From Helicobacter magdeburgensis (GTDB taxonomy: Bacteria > Campylobacterota > Campylobacteria > Campylobacterales > Helicobacteraceae): DNA of 64,000 nt. The stretch spans positions 30,215-94,214 of the forward strand of contig NZ_JRPE02000010.1 of the NCBI RefSeq assembly GCF_000765825.2, given 5' to 3'. Both the position numbers and the translations under genes were made by a program. Below are positions 37,177 through 46,644 of this stretch, piece by piece; positions within the stretch are counted from its first letter, which is position 1; every line of letters begins with the position of its first letter. Under the pieces are notes generated by a model. That model worked only from the letters and a program-made list of their open reading frames with translations. It searched no databases and was not told the origin of the DNA.

Positions 37177-40100
37177 ATGTCAAAATTTTGTATCAACCGC
37201 CCCATTTTTGCTATGGTGCTGTCTATTGTAATTACACTTGTTGGGGCGATTTGTATAACGATTTTACCAGTTGAAGAGTATCCGCAAGTTGTGCCTAATG
37301 AGATTGTTGTAAGTGCGACTTATAGTGGGGCGAGTGCGGAAGTTATGGCAAACACGGTGGCAAGTATTATTGAAGATAGCATTAATGGTGTTGAGGGAAT
37401 GCTGTATATGAAGTCTTCTTCAACTTCAAGCGGGGTAATGAATCTCAATGTATTTTTCAGTAATGATGCCAATGCGGATATGGCACTAGTCAATGTAACT
37501 AATCGCGTCCAATCCGCCCTAGCCCAACTTCCCGCAGAGGTGCAAAGAGTGGGAATCACCACGCGTAAAAGATCTTCTACACTTTTAGCGGTGTATGCAA
37601 TGTATTCGGATAATCCCGCGCACAGCAGCACTTTTGTAGCAAACTATGGAATCTTAAATGTCATTAATGAGCTTAAACGCGTCCCGGGTGTGGGCGATGT
37701 AACGCCCTTTGGCTCTCAAGATTATTCTATGAGAATCTGGCTTGATATTGATAAGCTTTCACAAAATAATCTTACCCCTTCTGAAGTGGCTAAAGTCGTT
37801 TCAGAGCAAAACTCGCAGTTTGCTGTTGGCTCATTTGGTAAAGAGCCTATGAGAAGTGATATTGCTTTTACTTACTCGGTTACGACACAGGGGCGGTTTG
37901 TGAGTGCTGAAGAGTTTGGTAATATTATCATTCGCTCAAATGCTGATGGCTCGGCGTTGCGTCTTAAAGATGTGGCTAAAGTTGAGCTTGGGGCGAAGGA
38001 TTATAGTGTTAGTCCATTGCTTGATGGCAAGCACGCTTCAGCCTTTGGTATTGCCTTGCAACCCGGGGCAAATGCCCTTGATGTGGCTAGTGCGGTGGAG
38101 AAAAAAATGCAAGAGCTATCTTTAAGCTTCCCAAATGGACTGCATTATAAAAATGTCTATAACACAACAAGTTTTGTGAAAATCTCCATTAATGAAGTGA
38201 TTAAAACTTTTATTGAAGCCATTGTGCTTGTTATCATCATAATGTATTTTTTCTTGCAAAATTTCCGTGCGACTATCATTCCTGTAATCGCCATTCCTGT
38301 GTCCATCATCGGCACATTTGCGGGTATGTATGCACTAGGATTTTCAATCAATCTTTTAACGCTCTTTGGGCTTATTCTTGCGATTGGGATTGTTGTTGAT
38401 GATGCGATTATTGTGATTGAAAATGTGGAGAGAATCCTGCATACGGAGACAAATGAGCTTGGGGAAAAATACTCCGTCAAAGAAGCCACACTCAAGGCGA
38501 TGAGCGAGATTCAAGGTCCGGTTGTTGCCATTGTGCTAGTGCTTTGCTCGGTCTTTATCCCTGTGGCGTTTATTGGTGGATTTAGTGGGGCGATTTATAA
38601 GCAGTTTGCCATAACTATTGTTATTTCTGTGGTGATTTCTGGCTTTGTGGCATTGAGCTTAACCCCTGCTTTATGTGTGTCTATTTTAAAGGCAAAAGAG
38701 CCTAAGCCTTTTTATCTTGTAAGGCGATTTAATGACTTTTTTGATTGGCTCACACATAAATTTGGTGAGCAAATAGGCAAGGCGTTGCGGCGTGGAATCT
38801 TGCTTGTAGCGTTGTTTGTAGCTATTCTTATAACAACTTGGGGGCTGTTTTCTAAACTGCCCACTGGGCTTGTGCCAAGTGAAGATAAGGGCAGTATGAT
38901 GAGCTTTATTCAGCTGCCTCCAGCGGCTTCACTTTCACGCACGATTACAGAAGGCAAAAAGGGCTTGGCGATTTTAGGGCAAGAAGAAAGTGTAGATTCA
39001 GGCTTTTTGATTGCTGGATTTGATATGTTAGCAAGTGCGGCACGATCAAGCGGGGCGGTGATTTTTGTAACGCTAAAAGATTGGAGTGAGAGAAAAGAAA
39101 GTGCATTTGCTATCGCACAAAAAATGATGGGTGCATTTAATGCTAACCTTGATGCCTTTAGTCTTGTAACAACACCACCGGCGATTATGGGCTTATCAAC
39201 CGTTGGGGGCTTTGAGCTGTATATTCAAGATAGAAGTGGTGGGAGTATTAAGGATTTGGAAAAATACGCTAATCTCCTTGTGGCAGAGGCAAATAAACGC
39301 GAGGAGCTTTTAGGCGTGAGAAGTCTTTTTAGTGCAAATATTCCGCAGTATCATTTGAATCTTGATAGAGAGAGAGCAAAGGCGATGAATGTGAATGTTG
39401 ATGATGTCTTCACCACAATGCAAAGCACCTTTGGACAGCATTATGTCAATGATTTTAATCTCTATGGGAAAACTTATCAAGTCAATATTCAAGCCCAAAG
39501 TGAGTTTAGAGAATCTCCAGAGGATTTGAGCCGTATTTTTGTGAAATCTAGCAATGGTGATTTAATCCCCATAAGCACACTTGTAAGCTTTGAGCGTGTC
39601 ATTGGAGCGGATATTGTGGATAGATTCAATCTTTTCACAAGTGCGAAAATCATCGGTAATGCGAATGAGACAAAGGGCTATTCAAGTGGTGACGCACTGC
39701 GAGTGATTGAAGAGGTGGCAAAGGAAATTCTGCCAGAGGGCTATACAATAGCTTATTCTGGGACAAGCTATCAAGAGAAAAATGCAAGTGGCACTGGGAA
39801 ATTAGCATTTATTTTTGGGCTTATTTTTGTCTTTTTGATTTTGTGTGCGCAGTATGAGCGATGGCTTATGCCTTTATCTGTGCTTACCGCTGTGCCTTTT
39901 GCGGTATTTGGTGCGTGTTTGGCAACTATGCTAAGGGGGTTAAGTAACGATATATATTTTCAAATTGGGCTTGTTATGCTTATCGCCCTATCGGCTAAAA
40001 ATGCGATTTTAATTGTGGAGTTTGCACAGCATTTGCACGAGAAAGAGGGCAAAGGGATTCTAGAATCTGCCATTGGTGCGGCAAAGCTGCGATTCCGCCC

Positions 40101-40308
40101 GATTATTATGACTTCTTTGGCTTTTAGTATTGGCGTATTGCCTTTGGCTTTATCTAGCGGGGCGGGAAGTGCGAGCCGACACGCTATTGGCACAGGCGTG
40201 ATTGGTGGAATGTTAGCAGCGACATTTATCGCCATCTTTTTTATTCCACTCTTTTGGAGCTATGTGGCAAGATTCAACGAATGGCTAAGGCAGAGACGCT
40301 CATCATAA
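37177..40308 (+). CDS. RND efflux transporter, AcrB/MexB-like (HAE1 family)
   Basis: 1043 residues with the twelve-helix RND layout. FCINRPIFAMVLSIVITLVG is the first helix. The proton-relay pair Asp408-Asp409 lies in GIVVDDAII of helix 4. The large periplasmic loops hold the porter and docking domains. C-terminal PIIMTSLAFSIGVLPLALSSGAG is typical of HAE1 pumps. It follows the adaptor by 9 bases. It should expel hydrophobic or amphiphilic drugs and bile-type compounds with an outer-membrane partner encoded elsewhere; substrates are inferred. Confidence 0.95.
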   Translation: MSKFCINRPIFAMVLSIVITLVGAICITILPVEEYPQVVPNEIVVSATYSGASAEVMANTVASIIEDSINGVEGMLYMKSSSTSSGVMNLNVFFSNDANADMALVNVTNRVQSALAQLPAEVQRVGITTRKRSSTLLAVYAMYSDNPAHSSTFVANYGILNVINELKRVPGVGDVTPFGSQDYSMRIWLDIDKLSQNNLTPSEVAKVVSEQNSQFAVGSFGKEPMRSDIAFTYSVTTQGRFVSAEEFGNIIIRSNADGSALRLKDVAKVELGAKDYSVSPLLDGKHASAFGIALQPGANALDVASAVEKKMQELSLSFPNGLHYKNVYNTTSFVKISINEVIKTFIEAIVLVIIIMYFFLQNFRATIIPVIAIPVSIIGTFAGMYALGFSINLLTLFGLILAIGIVVDDAIIVIENVERILHTETNELGEKYSVKEATLKAMSEIQGPVVAIVLVLCSVFIPVAFIGGFSGAIYKQFAITIVISVVISGFVALSLTPALCVSILKAKEPKPFYLVRRFNDFFDWLTHKFGEQIGKALRRGILLVALFVAILITTWGLFSKLPTGLVPSEDKGSMMSFIQLPPAASLSRTITEGKKGLAILGQEESVDSGFLIAGFDMLASAARSSGAVIFVTLKDWSERKESAFAIAQKMMGAFNANLDAFSLVTTPPAIMGLSTVGGFELYIQDRSGGSIKDLEKYANLLVAEANKREELLGVRSLFSANIPQYHLNLDRERAKAMNVNVDDVFTTMQSTFGQHYVNDFNLYGKTYQVNIQAQSEFRESPEDLSRIFVKSSNGDLIPISTLVSFERVIGADIVDRFNLFTSAKIIGNANETKGYSSGDALRVIEEVAKEILPEGYTIAYSGTSYQEKNASGTGKLAFIFGLIFVFLILCAQYERWLMPLSVLTAVPFAVFGACLATMLRGLSNDIYFQIGLVMLIALSAKNAILIVEFAQHLHEKEGKGILESAIGAAKLRFRPIIMTSLAFSIGVLPLALSSGAGSASRHAIGTGVIGGMLAATFIAIFFIPLFWSYVARFNEWLRQRRSS

Positions 40309-40320
40309 AAGTAATTTATA

Positions 40321-41019
40321 TTAAGGCAAGTCAAATATCAACACTTCATTATTAGAATCTAAGCCTTTGAGAATAAAGCTAGATTCAGAGCAGCACATCA
40401 CACCATCACTTGTTTCTATGATAAATGGTTTGGTTTGGCTAGATTCTATCTCTAGTTTGCCACGCACCACTTGGATATACGCCTTGCGACCACTATCAAA
40501 GCTAAAAGTCTCATTTGCAATATCCCTATACAGCCATAACCGCATATCTTGATAGACTTTGAGTGAATCTTGCTCAGCGTTTGGGGACAAAATAAGTGTT
40601 TTGCCCTTGCTTGTGTCAAATGCCTTTTGCTCATATCGTGGGGTAATACCTAGCTCATTTGGCTGAATCCATATTTGATAAAAATGCAGCGGCTCATCAA
40701 GTAAATTAAACTCTGAGTGCGTGATACCACTGCCCGCACTCATTATTTGAAACTCCCCGCTTGGCACTCGCTCTTCATTGCCCATACTATCTTTATGCGC
40801 GATTGTCCCATTTAGCACATAGGTGAGAATCTCCATATCCTTATGCGAATGTGTCCCAAAGCCCTTGCTCGGCTCTACCCTGTCTTCATTAATCACACGC
40901 AATGCGCTAAAACCCATAAACCTTTCATCATAATATCCTACAAAAGAAAAGCTATGATAAGTATCAAGTCAGCCGTGATTAAAATGCCCTCTTTCATTTG
41001 CTTTGCGTAGTGTTAGCAT
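40321..41019 (-). pseudogene. pirin-family protein interrupted by an in-frame TGA at codon 17
   Basis: The full frame starts at an ATG at 41019 with AAGGA seven bases before and encodes 232 residues. Codons 1-16 read MLTLRKANERGHFNHG, then TGA (40971-40969) stands where pirins have Trp, and the frame continues LDTYHSFSFVGYYDERF into the intact body. Metal ligands are kept (THSHKD and ITHSEF). A single G-to-A change explains it. A shortened protein from the ATG at 40917 would lack the first strands. Pirins are iron-binding cupins, some with quercetinase activity. Confidence 0.88.
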
Positions 41020-41073
41020 ATTAAATCCTTTGTGTAAAATAAATGTAAAAGCATTTTAGCTAAAGTAAAGCAA

Positions 41074-42033
41074 TCAAAGTGGGGTTTTGTCAAAATGATG
41101 GTGCAAATCTTTGGAGATTGCACTCATAAAAAGTGAGCTATAAGGCGTTTTTTCTGCTATCATTGTGCAAAAATGTAACATATCTTTCTGCTGTGTAATG
41201 CACTCCAAACAAAGCTTTAGAATCTGTGAGGCATAGTCTTTTGGAATATGTTTTGGAGCGTGGCTAGGTGAGGTGAAGTGCTTGTGGATTCTATGCACGA
41301 GTTGTTTGTTTGTGATTTCTAAAATCATAGAATCTATTGGCATTTTTACAAACATCAAATTCTCTTGTGGCTGAAGCGAAATATAGGTGCTATCAACGCC
41401 AAAGATTTTAGTGCTATATGAATCAAAAAGATATAAGCTTTTGTTGTAGTTATCTTCCAAGCTCTCCAGCATCAGTTCTAAAACCGCTATGCGTTGGGCT
41501 TTTGTGTAGAAATTGCCAATGGGGGAAAAAGCAAAGCGGAGCAAAGATTCTATGCTATACCACTCCACACTTTCAAAGCCGTGTTCTAGCATTAGCTCAT
41601 AGCGTTTTGTGCGTAAAGCTTGTGCGTGGATAGAGTTGCCAAACTTGTAGGGAAAAGTAACAATTTTATCGCGGTAAGCAGGGGAAGGGAATCTAGGGTG
41701 AATGACAAAACGCCTTTTAGATTCTTTTTCTAAAATATATTCTAATCCTCCTTCATAGCCTTTGTCTATGATTTTTATCTCACTTTGTGGCAGAGTTTTT
41801 AAGAGAGAAAAAAACTCATCTTTATCGCAATCTGTATCCCAGATTCTACTAGGGTAGCGGAAAAATGTATTGATAGATTCAAAGACTTCAGCTTGTGGCG
41901 TTTTTGTAACACTTTTGTCAATCCACGAAGTAAGTGTGCGTCTGTCTTTGCCGATGATCTTGGCAAATTTTGACACGCTTAAGCCTGATTTTTGATAAAT
42001 AATGATGAGTTTTTCCAATGCTCCAAATGCCAC
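41074..42033 (-). CDS. HTH transcriptional regulator, divergent from the prp operon
   Basis: 319 residues. The N-terminal ~50 residues form an XRE/Cro-like helix-turn-helix (SVSKFAKIIGKDRRTLTSWID). The remaining 270 residues match no family I know; a beta-rich part with STYISLQPQENLMFVKMPI and a C-terminal helical part can be seen. The start is ATTGTG/GTG-rich and the exact first codon is uncertain. Its position, back-to-back with prpE, and the repeated TTGNNCAA boxes in the shared 170-bp gap suggest it controls propionate use and itself. This is inference. Confidence 0.72.
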   Translation of the reverse strand: MAFGALEKLIIIYQKSGLSVSKFAKIIGKDRRTLTSWIDKSVTKTPQAEVFESINTFFRYPSRIWDTDCDKDEFFSLLKTLPQSEIKIIDKGYEGGLEYILEKESKRRFVIHPRFPSPAYRDKIVTFPYKFGNSIHAQALRTKRYELMLEHGFESVEWYSIESLLRFAFSPIGNFYTKAQRIAVLELMLESLEDNYNKSLYLFDSYSTKIFGVDSTYISLQPQENLMFVKMPIDSMILEITNKQLVHRIHKHFTSPSHAPKHIPKDYASQILKLCLECITQQKDMLHFCTMIAEKTPYSSLFMSAISKDLHHHFDKTPL

Positions 42034-42076
42034 AATAATCCTTTACATACTCTTTACAATGAGATTCTCAATATAA

Positions 42077-42145
42077 TTGCACAATTTTTGTTCAATTATA
42101 ACATTTATGCTCAAAACTTGCATTAAAAAATCAAAAATTGTTCAT
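42077..42145. promoter_or_regulatory. candidate operator: three TTGNNCA boxes in the prp divergent promoter
   Basis: TTGCACAA (42077-42084) and TTGTTCAA (42088-42095) are spaced 11 bp, one helical turn, and abut the -10 box (TATAAT, 42095-42100, minus) of the regulator gene. A third, TTGTTCAT (42138-42145), lies near the -35 position of the prpE promoter (-10 TAGAAT, 42167-42172). Confidence 0.45.
42095..42100 (-). promoter_or_regulatory. -10 box of the HTH regulator gene
   Basis: TATAAT on the minus strand about 62 bases upstream of the regulator start, touching the TTGTTCAA box. Confidence 0.5.
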
Positions 42146-42166
42146 AGCAAATCAATCCTTTCAAGC

Positions 42167-42172
42167 TAGAAT
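42167..42172 (+). promoter_or_regulatory. -10 box of the prpEBCD operon
   Basis: TAGAAT 33 bases before the prpE ATG, with AAAGGAG as ribosome site in between. Confidence 0.5.
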
Positions 42173-42205
42173 AAAACCCTAGCCAATTTTTCAAAGGAGA
42201 TAGAG

Positions 42206-44119
42206 ATGCCCACATATGAAGAAGTATATAAACAATCCATTGAGAATCCTGAAGCCTTTTGGGCAGAAGCTGCTAAAAAAGTGCATTGGTATCACGAATG
42301 GGATAAGGTGCTTGATGTTGTGAATGATCATTATCGGTGGTTTGTCGGTGGGTGTATGAATACCTGCTACAACGCACTTGATTTGCATATAGAAAATGGC
42401 AGAGGCGATCAAGTGGCATTGCATTATGACTCGCCTGTAACGGACACAAAAAAGTCTTACACCTATAAAGAACTACGCAAAAGAGTGGCAAAAACCGCTG
42501 GAATCTTAGTCAATAAAGGCGTGGTGAAAGGCGATAGAGTGCTTATCTATATGCCTATGATCCCAGAAGCAGTGATTGCAATGCTTGCTTGTGCTAGGAT
42601 TGGGGCGATTCATAGCGTGGTCTTTGGTGGGTTTGCCGCACACGAGCTAGCCGCTAGGATTGAAGATGCCAAGCCTAGAGTTATTATGAGTGCTTCTTGT
42701 GGTATTGAAGTCTCTCGTGTGATTAAATATAAGCCAACACTTGATGAGGCGATAAAAAGCTCTAGCCATAAGCCCACCACCTGCCTTATCTGGCAACGCC
42801 CACAAGAGAGGGCGAATATGCTACCTTGGCGTGATGTGGATTGGGAGAGTGAAGAAGAAAAAACAGAGCCGGTAGAGTGTGTGCCTGTGGATGCGACTGA
42901 TCCACTTTATGTGCTTTATACTTCTGGGACAACTGGTAAGCCAAAGGGTGTTATCCGCAGTAATGGTGGGCATTCTGTGGCGATGAAGTGGTCTATGGAT
43001 AATATCTACAACGCAAAGCCCGGCGATGTCTTTTGGGCGGCAAGTGATGTAGGCTGGGTTGTAGGGCATAGCTATATTGTCTATGGCACTTTGATGAATG
43101 GCTGCACGACTATTGTGTATGAAGGAAAGCCGGTTAAAACGCCAAATCCGGGAGCATTCTGGCGTGTGGTGCAAGAATATAAAGTCAATATTTTATTTTC
43201 TGCACCAACAGCATTTAGAGCGATTAAAAAAGAAGATTCTAAAGGCGAATGGCTTAAAAAATATGATATTAGCTCCCTTAGAGCAGTCTTTGTCGCTGGG
43301 GAGCGGTGTGATAGCGATACGCTAAAATGGATTGAAAAGCTGACGCAAAAGCCTGTAATAGATCACTGGTGGCAGACAGAAACCGGCTGGGCAATCGCGG
43401 CAAATCCGCTAGGATTAGAGCAAATGCCTGTAAAGCCCGGCTCTCCTACAAAGCCAATGCCCGGCTTTAACCTAAAAGTGCTAGATGAAGAGGGCAAGGA
43501 ATGCAAAGCCGGCAAGCTAGGGAATCTTGTGATTAAGCTGCCCCTGCCCCCTGCGTGTCTAATGGGAATCTGGGGCGATGATGCAAGGTATAAGAGAGCT
43601 TATCTTAATCACTATCCGGGCTACTATCTCACCGGCGATAGTGGCTATATTGATAAAGATGGCTATGTGTTTGTAATGGGGCGAATGGATGGGGTCATCA
43701 ATGTCGCAGGACATAGGCTATCAACTGGCGGTATGGAAGAGGCTATTTCTAAGCACCCAGATATTGCAGAATGTGCGGTCATTGGTGTAAATGATGAGCT
43801 AAAAGGGGAGATTCCACTTGCCTTTGTCGTGCTAAAAGATGGGCTGGAAAGAGATACGCAAAGCTTGTGCGAAGGCATTGTGCAGCTTGTGCGAGAAGAG
43901 ATTGGTGCGGTAGCTTCACTGCATATTGTCGCAGTGGTGGCACGACTGCCAAAAACTAGAAGTGGTAAAATCCTGCGAGGCACAATGCGTGATATTGCCG
44001 ATGGTAATGAATGGAAAATGCCTAGCACGATTGAGGATTCTAGTGTGCTGCCAGAGATTGAGAAAGCATTGGCAAATCTTGGCTATCCAAAATCTAAAAC
44101 CATAAAGGAGGCAAAATGA
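42206..44119 (+). CDS. prpE: propionyl-CoA synthetase PrpE
   Basis: Activates propionate to propionyl-CoA with ATP. 637 residues of the acyl-CoA synthetase family. [17 protein letters not shown] is the P-loop-like motif in the PrpE form, WWQTETGW the adenylate motif, and RSGKILRG holds the regulatory acylation lysine. I prefer PrpE over acetyl-CoA synthetase because of the RSNGGH signature and because prpB, prpC and prpD follow. ATG overlaps the next gene by 4 bases at the 3' end. Acetate may also be used. Confidence 0.9.
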   Translation: MPTYEEVYKQSIENPEAFWAEAAKKVHWYHEWDKVLDVVNDHYRWFVGGCMNTCYNALDLHIENGRGDQVALHYDSPVTDTKKSYTYKELRKRVAKTAGILVNKGVVKGDRVLIYMPMIPEAVIAMLACARIGAIHSVVFGGFAAHELAARIEDAKPRVIMSASCGIEVSRVIKYKPTLDEAIKSSSHKPTTCLIWQRPQERANMLPWRDVDWESEEEKTEPVECVPVDATDPLYVLYTSGTTGKPKGVIRSNGGHSVAMKWSMDNIYNAKPGDVFWAASDVGWVVGHSYIVYGTLMNGCTTIVYEGKPVKTPNPGAFWRVVQEYKVNILFSAPTAFRAIKKEDSKGEWLKKYDISSLRAVFVAGERCDSDTLKWIEKLTQKPVIDHWWQTETGWAIAANPLGLEQMPVKPGSPTKPMPGFNLKVLDEEGKECKAGKLGNLVIKLPLPPACLMGIWGDDARYKRAYLNHYPGYYLTGDSGYIDKDGYVFVMGRMDGVINVAGHRLSTGGMEEAISKHPDIAECAVIGVNDELKGEIPLAFVVLKDGLERDTQSLCEGIVQLVREEIGAVASLHIVAVVARLPKTRSGKILRGTMRDIADGNEWKMPSTIEDSSVLPEIEKALANLGYPKSKTIKEAK

Positions 44120-44991
44120 AAACAGCAGGACAGAAATTTAGAGAAGCATTAAAGGAAAATAATCCTTTGCAAATTATAGGTGTGATTAACTCCTACTCTG
44201 CTATACAAGCACAAAAAAGCGGTGCAAAAGCCCTGTATCTAAGCGGTGGGGCATTAGCGGCGATGAGCTTAGGTGTGCCTGATCTTGGCATTAGCTCATT
44301 AGAAGATGTCTGCATTGATGTGCGTAGAATTACAGCGGTGAGTGATTTGCCCTTGCTTGTAGATGCGGACACTGGCTGGGGTGGGGCGTTTAATATCGCT
44401 AGGACGATTAAAGACTTAACGCGAAGCGGAGCAGCGGGCTGCCACATAGAAGACCAAGTCGCACAAAAACGCTGCGGACACCGCCCAAATAAAGAGCTTG
44501 TAAGCAAAGAAGAGATGTGCGATAGGATAAAAGCGGCGATGGATGCAAAGCTAGATTCTAGCTTTGTGGTGATGGCAAGGACTGATGCCCACGCAAGTGA
44601 GGGGCAAAACGCAGCGATTGAGCGAGCATTAGCCTATGTAGAAGCAGGGGCGGATATGATCTTTGCCGAAGCAATCCATACGCTAGAAGAGTATAAGCAA
44701 TTTACTGAAGTCATAAAAGTGCCGGTGTTAGCAAATATCACAGAGTTTGGCAAAACGCCTTATTTCACGCGTGATGAGTTAGCAAATGTGGGAATCTCTA
44801 TGGTGCTGTATCCGCTTTCAGCAGCAAGGGCGATGAATAAGGCGGCTTTAGCGGTATTTAGAGATATTATCAACAATGGCTCACAGAAAAATAGCATAGA
44901 TTCTATGCAAACACGAGATGAGCTGTATGAAATGCTTGGCTACCACGAGTATGAGCAAAAGCTAGATACACTTTTTAAAAGCAAAAAATAA
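44116..44991 (+). CDS. prpB: 2-methylisocitrate lyase PrpB
   Basis: Splits 2-methylisocitrate into pyruvate and succinate. 291 residues of the isocitrate-lyase superfamily. KRCGH at 118-122 with catalytic Cys120, Asp83 and Asp85 (VDADTGWGG) as magnesium ligands, and HIEDQ before the loop. Its ATG overlaps the stop of prpE. The length fits PrpB rather than isocitrate lyase (~430 aa). Confidence 0.95.
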   Translation: MKTAGQKFREALKENNPLQIIGVINSYSAIQAQKSGAKALYLSGGALAAMSLGVPDLGISSLEDVCIDVRRITAVSDLPLLVDADTGWGGAFNIARTIKDLTRSGAAGCHIEDQVAQKRCGHRPNKELVSKEEMCDRIKAAMDAKLDSSFVVMARTDAHASEGQNAAIERALAYVEAGADMIFAEAIHTLEEYKQFTEVIKVPVLANITEFGKTPYFTRDELANVGISMVLYPLSAARAMNKAALAVFRDIINNGSQKNSIDSMQTRDELYEMLGYHEYEQKLDTLFKSKK

Positions 44992-45021
44992 CCACACTAA
45001 ATCTAAAGAAAAGGATAGAAA

Positions 45022-46176
45022 ATGGCAGCACCAACGGAAAAAGTAGCAAAAAAAGTAGGTGGCTTAGCAGGGATAAGCGCAGGAGAATCCGCGATTTGCA
45101 CTTGTGGCACAGGACACGGGCTAAATTATAGGGGCTATGATATTTATGATTTAGCAGAGCATTGTGAGTTTGAGGAAGTGGCATATTTGCTATTAAAAGA
45201 AAAGCTACCAAATAAAGCAGAGCTAGAATCTTTCAAAAAGGAATTGATTGCGGCAAGGAGCTTACCAAAAGAGCTAAAAGAAGTGCTAAAGCTTTTACCA
45301 AAAGATGCACACCCTATGGATATTATGCGAAGTGCGTGTTCTACGCTTGGTTGTTTGGAGAGAGAAGAATATGATGTGTTTAAAGCCTCTTTTCCAAATC
45401 AGCAAAGAATTGGTACAAGGCTTTTAGGGATTTTCCCAAGTGTGCTGACTTTTTGGCATCATTATCACACAAATGGCAAGGAGATAAGCACAGAATCTAA
45501 GCAAGATTCTATCGCTGGGTATTTTCTAGAATCCTTGCACCAAAAAGAGCCAAAAGAGCTATGGGTAAAGGCAATGCACGCTAGTCTCATTCTCTATGCA
45601 GAGCACGAGTTTAATGCCTCTACATTTACTGCAAGGGTGATTACGGCGACAATGTCTGATGTGTATGCAGGAATCACGGGGGCGATTGGGGCGTTAAGGG
45701 GACCACTACACGGCGGAGCAAATGAAGCGGCAATGGATTTGATTGAAGAGTTTAAAACGCCAGAGCAGGCAACGCAGGGGATCTTAGACAAACTTGCTAG
45801 AAAAGATAAGATTATGGGCTTTGGACATCGCGTATATGTGGAGAAAGATCCGCGAAATGTGGTGATTAAGGCGTGGAGTAAAAGATTGAGTGATGATGTG
45901 AAAGACACAAAGGGGCTATATCAAATCAGTGAAGCCATAGAAAAGGTAATGTGGGAGCAAAAGAAGCTTTTTCCCAATCTTGATTTTTATAGTGCAAGCA
46001 CATATCACTTTATGGGGATTCCCACAGCGTATTTCACGCCGATTTTTATCTTTTCACGCACAGCAGGGTGGTTGGCACATATCTTTGAGCAAAGGGGGAA
46101 TAATAAGTTAATTAGACCTAGTTCGCAATATATAGGACCGGAAAACAAAGCGTTTGTGCCTATGGATAAGCGTTAA
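45022..46176 (+). CDS. prpC: 2-methylcitrate synthase PrpC
   Basis: Condenses propionyl-CoA with oxaloacetate. 384 residues of the short, Gram-positive-like citrate synthase group. His195 (EHEFNAS), His230 (GPLHGGANE) and His269 (GFGHRVY) are the active-site region. GISAGESAICTCG near the N-terminus is typical of PrpC. ATG follows AAGGATAG. Downstream lies an unusual 468-base gap before prpD. Confidence 0.93.
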   Translation: MAAPTEKVAKKVGGLAGISAGESAICTCGTGHGLNYRGYDIYDLAEHCEFEEVAYLLLKEKLPNKAELESFKKELIAARSLPKELKEVLKLLPKDAHPMDIMRSACSTLGCLEREEYDVFKASFPNQQRIGTRLLGIFPSVLTFWHHYHTNGKEISTESKQDSIAGYFLESLHQKEPKELWVKAMHASLILYAEHEFNASTFTARVITATMSDVYAGITGAIGALRGPLHGGANEAAMDLIEEFKTPEQATQGILDKLARKDKIMGFGHRVYVEKDPRNVVIKAWSKRLSDDVKDTKGLYQISEAIEKVMWEQKKLFPNLDFYSASTYHFMGIPTAYFTPIFIFSRTAGWLAHIFEQRGNNKLIRPSSQYIGPENKAFVPMDKR

Positions 46177-46279
46177 TCGTGGGTGCGTTAGCTTTTTGGC
46201 TAAAAACGGCGATTGCTGCGGCTTTGGCGGCGTCATTACCGCTTAGGTAACTCCTTGCCAAAGCCTTGCAAAGCCCCAT
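46160..46279 (-). CDS. possible 39-residue ORF, GC-rich, in the prpC-prpD gap
   Basis: A minus-strand ATG at 46279 opens a frame of 39 codons to a TAG inside the 3' end of prpC. The product is Ala-rich and soluble (LSGNDAAKAAAIAVFS near residues 12-27). The DNA here is clearly richer in GC than its surroundings and contains a 9-bp stem (GGCTTTGGC at 46220-46228 with GCCAAAGCC at 46257-46265). It could be a small protein, or part of a structured repeat element that happens to be open. Confidence 0.35.
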   Translation of the reverse strand: MGLCKALARSYLSGNDAAKAAAIAVFSQKANAPTINAYP

Positions 46280-46644
46280 TTTTAGCTCAAAAATCTTGCC
46301 GCTTGAGCGTTTGGTTTTGCGTGCTTTTCTAATTAAAACTTAAAAAATCATCGCAAAATCTTTAACGCTTAGGAGTGCGGTTTTGCTACTTAGATGGTTT
46401 GTATTTTGCCGAGTGGGAATCTAACTATTTGGCTTGGCAATCAGCGGCGGTGAATCTAGAATCTATATTCTAGAATTTTATAAAAACACAAATTCTAGCC
46501 ATTGCTCTGTTGCTTTGTGAGTTTTTAGGGATTTTTAAGGTAGGAGTTACCTTAAGGGTAATGACTATCTTAAAAATCCCTAAATCTTGCAAATGGACAG
46601 ACAAGGGTGAATTTCAACTATACTTTAACTACAAGGAGAACACA
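46280..46644 (+). other. long non-coding gap within the prp operon
   Basis: No gene seen on the plus strand. It contains an AT-rich stem TCTAGAAT / ATTCTAGA (46455-46462 with 46467-46474) followed by ATTTTAT, which may end prpC transcription, and then the long hairpin listed separately. No aconitase-like (acnD) remnant could be recognised. Confidence 0.6.
46524..46584 (+). promoter_or_regulatory. long hairpin in the prpD leader
   Basis: TTTAGGGATTTTTAAGGTAG (46524-46543) pairs with CTATCTTAAAAATCCCTAAA (46565-46584) over 20 bp with a single G-U pair. The 21-base loop holds an inner TTACC/GGTAA stem. It lies 60 bases before the prpD start. No T-run follows, so an attenuator, processing site or stability element is more likely than a terminator. 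Confidence 0.6.

Noticed and set aside
42206..44119. Acetyl-CoA synthetase
   Set aside because: PrpE-type motif [17 protein letters not shown] and linkage to prpB, prpC and prpD favour propionyl-CoA synthetase, although acetate use cannot be excluded.
46510..46644. Upstream extension of prpD
   Set aside because: The extension runs through the leader hairpin, and the ATG at 46645 has AAGGAG and gives the family length.
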